Below, in pieces: positions 59,975 through 64,000 of a stretch of 64,000 bases of DNA. The notes beneath the pieces are model-generated. The model did no database searches, was not told the DNA's origin, and saw only the letters and a list, made by a program, of their open reading frames with translations. The stretch is from Desulfitobacterium_A nosdiversum (GTDB lineage Bacteria > Bacillota > Desulfitobacteriia > Desulfitobacteriales > Desulfitobacteriaceae), in the NCBI RefSeq assembly GCF_049860565.1, contig NZ_CP172056.1:4092001-4156000 (forward strand), read 5' to 3'. The position numbers were made by a program, and so were the translations under genes. The first letter of the stretch is position 1; each line of letters opens with the position of its first letter.

Positions 59975-60412
59975 ATGAAGCTTCTTGTGGAGCAGTCTCT
60001 GGACTGTAAAGAAACCGAAATTAAAATAACCTGCGGTCTCATAGATGAACGTTTAAAGCGTCTTATTGAGCAAATCAGACTGTTCTCATTTTCTGTTACT
60101 GCCGAAAAAGACGGCGTATTGCTTCCAATTGCACTGGAAGATATTTATTATTTTGATACAGCTGACAACAAAACATTTTTATATCTTAAAAAAAATGTAT
60201 ATCGCTGTGATAAAAAACTATATGAACTTGAAGCACAGCTTGCGGATACCCCTTTTATCAGAATAAGCAAAAACTGCATTTTAAACACAGCTATTGTAAC
60301 TTCTATGCGTGCGCAATTCAGCGGAAGATTGGAAGCAACATTGAAGAATAATGAAAAGGTGATTATCTCTAAACACTATATAAAAGGGTTCCGCGATAAA
60401 TTTCAGCAATAG
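59975..60412 (+). CDS. LytTR-domain DNA-binding protein
   Basis: A 145-residue protein with an N-terminal region (about 1-45) and a LytTR domain (PIALEDIYYFDTADNKTFLYL ... RISKNCILNTAIVTSMRAQFSGRLEATLKNNEKVIISKHYIKGFRDKF). It lacks a receiver domain, like the LytTR regulators that pair with a DUF3021 membrane protein. That partner follows after eight bases, and both are next to an ABC transporter. This module probably controls the ABC genes. Confidence 0.9.
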   Translation: MKLLVEQSLDCKETEIKITCGLIDERLKRLIEQIRLFSFSVTAEKDGVLLPIALEDIYYFDTADNKTFLYLKKNVYRCDKKLYELEAQLADTPFIRISKNCILNTAIVTSMRAQFSGRLEATLKNNEKVIISKHYIKGFRDKFQQ

Positions 60413-60420
60413 GAGGTAGA

Positions 60421-60828
60421 ATGGTGAAAAAGATTATTATTATTACTTGCTCCAGCTTCACCGCCATTGTGTTAATCTTTGCACTGCTCTCAAACTTCAC
60501 TATGGTTCCGGATCTGTCTAAAAGCATAGTTTTGCAACTATTTACCATGGCCGTGTCGATTGCTGTGTTAATGTTTTTCAGTGACAAAATAGAGGAAAAA
60601 TTAGATGTCAGTTCAATTGCCGTGGACGCATTAATTCGGGTACTTATCTGCTATATCGTGGTCTTTTGGGAAGGTTGTTTGTTTGGAATGATCCCCTTTG
60701 GTTGGAAAGCCATCGCCTATATTAGCCCTGCTTTAATCCCTACATTTGTAATTACTTATGCAATAGCGTACTTTACTATCGTTGACTATGCTAAGGTAAT
60801 AAACAAAAATATAAAACAAAGAAATTAA
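60421..60828 (+). CDS. DUF3021 membrane protein
   Basis: A 135-residue membrane protein with four helices, fitting DUF3021, the usual partner of LytTR-only regulators. It may hold the regulator at the membrane or inhibit it. It lies eight bases after the LytTR gene, inside whose end its RBS (AGGAGG) lies. Terminator follows. Confidence 0.88.
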   Translation: MVKKIIIITCSSFTAIVLIFALLSNFTMVPDLSKSIVLQLFTMAVSIAVLMFFSDKIEEKLDVSSIAVDALIRVLICYIVVFWEGCLFGMIPFGWKAIAYISPALIPTFVITYAIAYFTIVDYAKVINKNIKQRN

Positions 60829-60845
60829 ATGAAGCATTTGATCTT

Positions 60846-60873
60846 AAAGCCGACGAAAATTCGCCGGCTTTTT
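60846..60873 (+). terminator. terminator of the LytTR-DUF3021 unit
   Basis: AAAGCCGACG pairs with CGCCGGCTTT across a short A+T loop, followed by TT, 18 bp after the DUF3021 stop. Confidence 0.85.
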
Positions 60874-60985
60874 ACTTTGCCTTTTTGTCATTTTACTTTT
60901 GGGTTAAGTCACCTCGCTTCTGCACCTATTGGAAATAAAAAACAGATTGATATGATAATACCAGAACAAGAAAGGAGCATCTGGA

Positions 60986-61894
60986 ATGTCCAATATTATA
61001 ACAGTTAACAACCTCAAAAAGACCTACGGTGAAATCAAAGCGGTCAAAGGAATAGATTTTTATGTGGAAGGCGGAAAGCTATTTGCGTTCTTAGGCCCGA
61101 ACGGGGCAGGAAAATCAACAACAATTGATATACTATGTACTCTGCTTGAACCAAGCAGCGGACAAATAATCATTGATGGTCATGTCCTTGGCAGAGAGGA
61201 TGATGCTATTCGAAATAAAATCGGGGTTGTCTTTCAGAGCAGTGTGCTGGATTCACTTTTAACCGTCAGGGAAAATCTAACCACACGAGCACGTTTGTAT
61301 GGAATGAGCAAACAAAAAATCAAAGAGGCTGTAAGAACTGCTGCACTCATAGCAGACGTTATGGAATTCATCGACCGGCCCTATGGAAAGCTATCGGGAG
61401 GGCAGCGGCGGCGGGCTGATATTGCCCGAGCACTGATCAACACTCCCAAAATACTGTTTTTAGATGAGCCGACAACCGGACTGGATCCAAAAACTAAAGA
61501 AGGTGTTTGGCAAACCATTTTTAAACTTCAAAAGGAAACAGGCATGACCGTGTTCCTCACCACGCACTATATGGAGGAAGCGGCAACGGCCGATTACATC
61601 ATTATTATTGACCGCGGGCAAATCGTCGCTAAAGGTACACCTTACAATTTACAGGAGCAATACAGCTCCGACAGAATTAATATTAAGGCGAAAGACAAAG
61701 ACGCCATAATCAAAATTTTAGACGATGAGCAAATGCCTTATTCTCTTAAAAACGGTTTAATTACCGCTGATATACCTGATACTGTTGCCGCGATCCCGTT
61801 ATTAGAAAAAGCAAAGACGCATATAGACAGCTTTGAGGTGATTCATGGCTCCATGGATGATGTTTTTCTTAGTATTACAGGAGGTAAAGAATAA
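60986..61894 (+). CDS. DrrA-type ABC exporter ATPase
   Basis: A 302-residue ABC ATPase with Walker A GPNGAGKST, Q-loop VVFQSSVLDSLLTVREN, signature LSGGQRRRADIARAL and Walker B LFLDEPTTGLD, plus the C-terminal domain of drug-exporter ATPases. It overlaps the permease gene by one base. Likely exports a drug, peptide or lipid; regulated by the LytTR unit next to it. Confidence 0.92.
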   Translation: MSNIITVNNLKKTYGEIKAVKGIDFYVEGGKLFAFLGPNGAGKSTTIDILCTLLEPSSGQIIIDGHVLGREDDAIRNKIGVVFQSSVLDSLLTVRENLTTRARLYGMSKQKIKEAVRTAALIADVMEFIDRPYGKLSGGQRRRADIARALINTPKILFLDEPTTGLDPKTKEGVWQTIFKLQKETGMTVFLTTHYMEEAATADYIIIIDRGQIVAKGTPYNLQEQYSSDRINIKAKDKDAIIKILDDEQMPYSLKNGLITADIPDTVAAIPLLEKAKTHIDSFEVIHGSMDDVFLSITGGKE

Positions 61895-62754
61895 TGTTTA
61901 ATCTTGCAGAGCGTAACTTAAAGATATTTTTTCGTCAGAAAGGCGCCGTATTCTTCTCCCTTTTAGGGGTGTTTATTATCCTAAGCTTATATGTTTTGTT
62001 CTTGGGTAATGCCTGGATCGATTATCTTCCAAAGGGTTTATCGGGAGCCAAAAACCTTATGAATAGCTGGATTATCGCAGGTATTGTTCCTGTGGCGTCC
62101 ATCACAACGACAATGGGTGCCTTTGGGATAATGGTTGAGGACAGGGTACAAAATAACAGCAGGGACTTTTATGCATCACCTATTAAACGAAGTAAAATTG
62201 TCGGCGGGTATATTCTGAATGCCTTTGTCATAGGTGTCATCATGAGTTTGATTACTTTTGCAATAGGGGAAATATATATCACTGTCAGCGGAGGAACATT
62301 TTTATCCTTCGTTTCTATGTTAAAGTTATTTTATATAATGATAATTTCTGTAATGGCATCCAGCTCTATGATATTTTTTCTTGTCAGCTTTTTTTCAAGC
62401 ATAAGTGCCTTTACAACAGCAAGTACTATTTTAGGAACGCTTATAGGCTTTTTAACCGGAATTTATTTACCAATCGGAACATTACCTGATGCCGTGCAAT
62501 GGATAGTTAAACTGTTTCCGATATCTTATGCTGGAGCTCTAATGCGGCAAATTATGCTTGAAGAACCTGTTGCCATTAGCTTTGCAGGGGTTCCAGAAAG
62601 TTACGTTTCAGATTTCAAGAGAATGATGGGGGTCACCTATACCTATGGCGAATATACACCTACAGCTGCAATGTTTACTTTAGTTCTTATTGCTACCGCT
62701 TTTGCATTCTTTGCCCTTGCATTATGGAATCTTTCAAGAAAAAGAAAAATTTAA
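61894..62754 (+). CDS. ABC-2 type exporter permease
   Basis: A 286-residue membrane protein with six helices of the ABC-2 family (IIAGIVPVASITTTMGAFGIMVEDRVQNNSRDFYASPIKRSKIVGGYIL, TGIYLPIGTLPDAVQWIVKLFPISYAGALMRQIML). It forms an exporter with the ATPase, whose stop it overlaps by one base. Substrate unknown. Confidence 0.92.
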   Translation: MFNLAERNLKIFFRQKGAVFFSLLGVFIILSLYVLFLGNAWIDYLPKGLSGAKNLMNSWIIAGIVPVASITTTMGAFGIMVEDRVQNNSRDFYASPIKRSKIVGGYILNAFVIGVIMSLITFAIGEIYITVSGGTFLSFVSMLKLFYIMIISVMASSSMIFFLVSFFSSISAFTTASTILGTLIGFLTGIYLPIGTLPDAVQWIVKLFPISYAGALMRQIMLEEPVAISFAGVPESYVSDFKRMMGVTYTYGEYTPTAAMFTLVLIATAFAFFALALWNLSRKRKI

Positions 62755-62864
62755 GATTAAATACAAATAACGGGTTCCGATAAGAAGTTCAAAACTACGA
62801 ATCGCGTTTAAATTCACATCAACTTTCTCACAAGTAATCACGGGTATAAGCTCTACTAAAACTC

Positions 62865-62902
62865 AACGAGGAAGACTGTAATTTTTACCGGTCTTCCTCG
62901 TT
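62865..62902 (+). terminator. hairpin after the ABC genes
   Basis: AACGAGGAAGAC (62865-62876) and GTCTTCCTCGTT (62891-62902) pair exactly. It lies 110 bp after the permease stop. No U-tract follows. Confidence 0.55.
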
Positions 62903-63028
62903 GGCATTATGCCCGATTTAGTTTCCATTAGTCTAAGGGTGTTCTAAATGTCACTGGTTTAAATTCAGATAGGCTTACTTCACATTTCAAGAAAATTACG
63001 CAATTAAATTTAATAGAAATCCAAGAAT

Positions 63029-63769
63029 TTATTTTAGCAGATAATTCTTTTTAATATACTCAATCCATTTACTTTGCATTTCGTTCTCTGTTATTCCAAA
63101 AACATCTACAAAGTTATTAGGTGATTTAATTAATTTATATAACTTATCATAGCCAAACTCTTCAATTATTGATTCTACTATGGTGTATGAGTATTGATAC
63201 CCATTACGTTTGAAAAACGTTTCAAATTCCTCGCCAGTATCTAAATCTTTGAATGTAGGCAGCATATCACTTACTAATCCATTCTTAACGGTTTTTCTTA
63301 TCCAGTTTTCATTATTGTCTTTTGCTTCGTAACATGCAATTCCTTCATTCAGCCATCTGGGTGTATCCTCATTTATTTCATTTACTATAATATGCACAAA
63401 CTCATGTACGGCTGTATTTAATACGTTATCAAATTCTGAACCTGGTGGTGGATTTAAAGGAGACGCTATTGCAATTTTACCTACCCCAATCCCCCCTCTT
63501 ATCCAATCAGGTGCATTTGGAAATCCTAAAGCAATATGAAGTTGATTAAGGTCTGAATGAATCTCAATAGTCAATTTCTCTTGAAGTTGTTGATTAAAAT
63601 TAGTGGTAATTCTTTTATAATTATTTTCAAGAACATCTGCCACTTTATCGATACATGTTGTATCTGTTTCTGTGTAATAAATTATAAAATGTTGAGTTTC
63701 TTTTTTGAAATTTAATTGGTAATCCTTCTCTTTACAAATCTCTTTCCCGTTGATATTTATATATTCCAT
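63029..63769 (-). CDS. peptidase-MA-like putative metalloprotease
   Basis: A 246-residue soluble protein with the zinc motif VHEFVHIIVNE (HExxH) and a downstream Glu in WLNEGIACYEA, typical of the gluzincin peptidase-MA-like family (DUF-type). No signal peptide, so it appears cytoplasmic. The N-terminal part (about 25-90) fits the usual alpha/beta region with HFIIYYTETD. ATG 63769 follows AAGGAG by seven bases; the longer frame to 63790 has no RBS. Substrate unknown. Confidence 0.82.
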   Translation of the reverse strand: MEYININGKEICKEKDYQLNFKKETQHFIIYYTETDTTCIDKVADVLENNYKRITTNFNQQLQEKLTIEIHSDLNQLHIALGFPNAPDWIRGGIGVGKIAIASPLNPPPGSEFDNVLNTAVHEFVHIIVNEINEDTPRWLNEGIACYEAKDNNENWIRKTVKNGLVSDMLPTFKDLDTGEEFETFFKRNGYQYSYTIVESIIEEFGYDKLYKLIKSPNNFVDVFGITENEMQSKWIEYIKKNYLLK

Positions 63770-63865
63770 GTAAATGCTCCTTCTAGTCAAATATAAATAA
63801 TCTTTACTTCGCTATTTCCTACCATTACGTCAAAACACAAGAATAATGTGATTTATATTTGAATC

Positions 63866-64000
63866 TTACGCAATGCCAAATTCAAGTTTAAGTTTTTCGT
63901 ACCTGTTTTTTTCATGTGCCTTAATTTCGAAAGTAGGATTATACAAACAGTGCTGAAAAACATCCGCATCTATTAAAACTTCATTAAAATCAGAATGGAC
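63866..64000 (-). CDS. 3' end of an unrecognised gene (partial)
   Basis: The last 44 codons of a leftward gene running off the window end: the frame is open from 64000 to TAA at 63866-63868 and encodes a tail with DFNEVLIDADVF and a charged end NRYEKLKLEFGIA. Too short to name. Frame phase fits exactly to base 64000. Confidence 0.55.
   Translation of the reverse strand, partial: VHSDFNEVLIDADVFQHCLYNPTFEIKAHEKNRYEKLKLEFGIA

Noticed and set aside
1..64000. CRISPR arrays, insertion sequences, tRNA or rRNA genes
   Set aside because: No regularly spaced repeats, transposase genes or tRNA/rRNA-like sequences were noticed; a dedicated scan was not possible.

Overview
The window looks like a chromosomal segment of an anaerobic, low-GC, spore-former-type Firmicute close to Desulfosporosinus or Desulfitobacterium (Peptococcaceae). 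The reasons are a lipoprotein-type nitrous oxide reductase wired to a b6-type cytochrome complex, several complex iron-sulfur molybdoenzymes, corrinoid methyltransferase and RACE-type genes, a CprK-like Crp/Fnr regulator, and Gram-positive ribosome-binding sites throughout. The genus is inferred from gene content only; no rRNA or tRNA gene is visible.

Layout. 0-0.8 kb: end of a chemotaxis receptor and a flavin/PNPOx-like gene. 0.86-13.6 kb: an accessory catabolic region with a frameshifted arylsulfotransferase-like gene, a thioredoxin reductase fused to a Cys-less thioredoxin fold, a thioredoxin, a GlcD/GlcF oxidase pair, a Crp-like regulator, an MFS carrier, an alkaline-phosphatase-superfamily enzyme, an unknown protein and a pyridoxal kinase. 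Three of its intergenic regions share a 19-bp box. 13.8-25.5 kb: a 14-gene nos cluster. NosZ comes first, then a Rieske-less cytochrome b6/subunit IV-heme c pair, a YtkA-like lipoprotein, two ABC systems with three MacB/FtsX-type permeases, a BNR beta-propeller, c-type cytochromes and a DUF4418 protein. No nosR, nosD, nosY or nosL is seen. nosZ has a clear sigma-54 promoter. 25.7-31.6 kb: a five-gene operon (corrinoid protein, UroD-family protein, corrinoid-reactivating ASKHA/ferredoxin protein, soluble GAF histidine kinase, sigma-54 response regulator) ending in a strong terminator just before the nosZ promoter.

31.8-36.9 kb: a hemerythrin, a Cys-rich small membrane protein, a NapH-like polyferredoxin with a membrane-anchored partner, a NarL-type two-component system and a second UroD-like gene. 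37.2-46.7 kb: two molybdoenzyme operons. One is exported (Tat signal, with FeS subunit, NrfD anchor and TorD chaperone). The other is cytoplasmic, with a ferredoxin and a Cys-rich PucR/CdaR regulator. 47.2-50.4 kb: LysE exporter, AraC regulator, orphan panB and small proteins. 50.5-56.7 kb: a malate/citrate utilisation block (BASS carrier, malic enzyme, 2-hydroxycarboxylate symporter, CitA/CitB-like two-component system). 56.9-64 kb: a lipoprotein, a DUF2935 protein, HxlR/flavoprotein pair, LytTR-DUF3021-ABC export module, a peptidase-MA-like protein and a truncated gene end.

How it may work together. The nos region reads as menaquinol oxidised by a b/c complex that feeds NosZ, with unusual maturation or transport genes instead of NosDFY/L. 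The most interesting idea is that the adjacent corrinoid operon is a sensor: N2O chemically oxidises cob(I)alamin, the UroD-family protein has lost the His-x-Cys of the zinc site, and the operon ends with a kinase and a sigma-54 activator next to a sigma-54 nosZ promoter. This is a hypothesis from gene order and motifs.

Stretches over 300 bp without a gene: 35711-36023 (perfect inverted repeat, divergent promoter region), 41081-41479 (A+T-rich, one terminator), 46703-47246 (one hairpin and possible gene debris) and 49588-49924 (one terminator).
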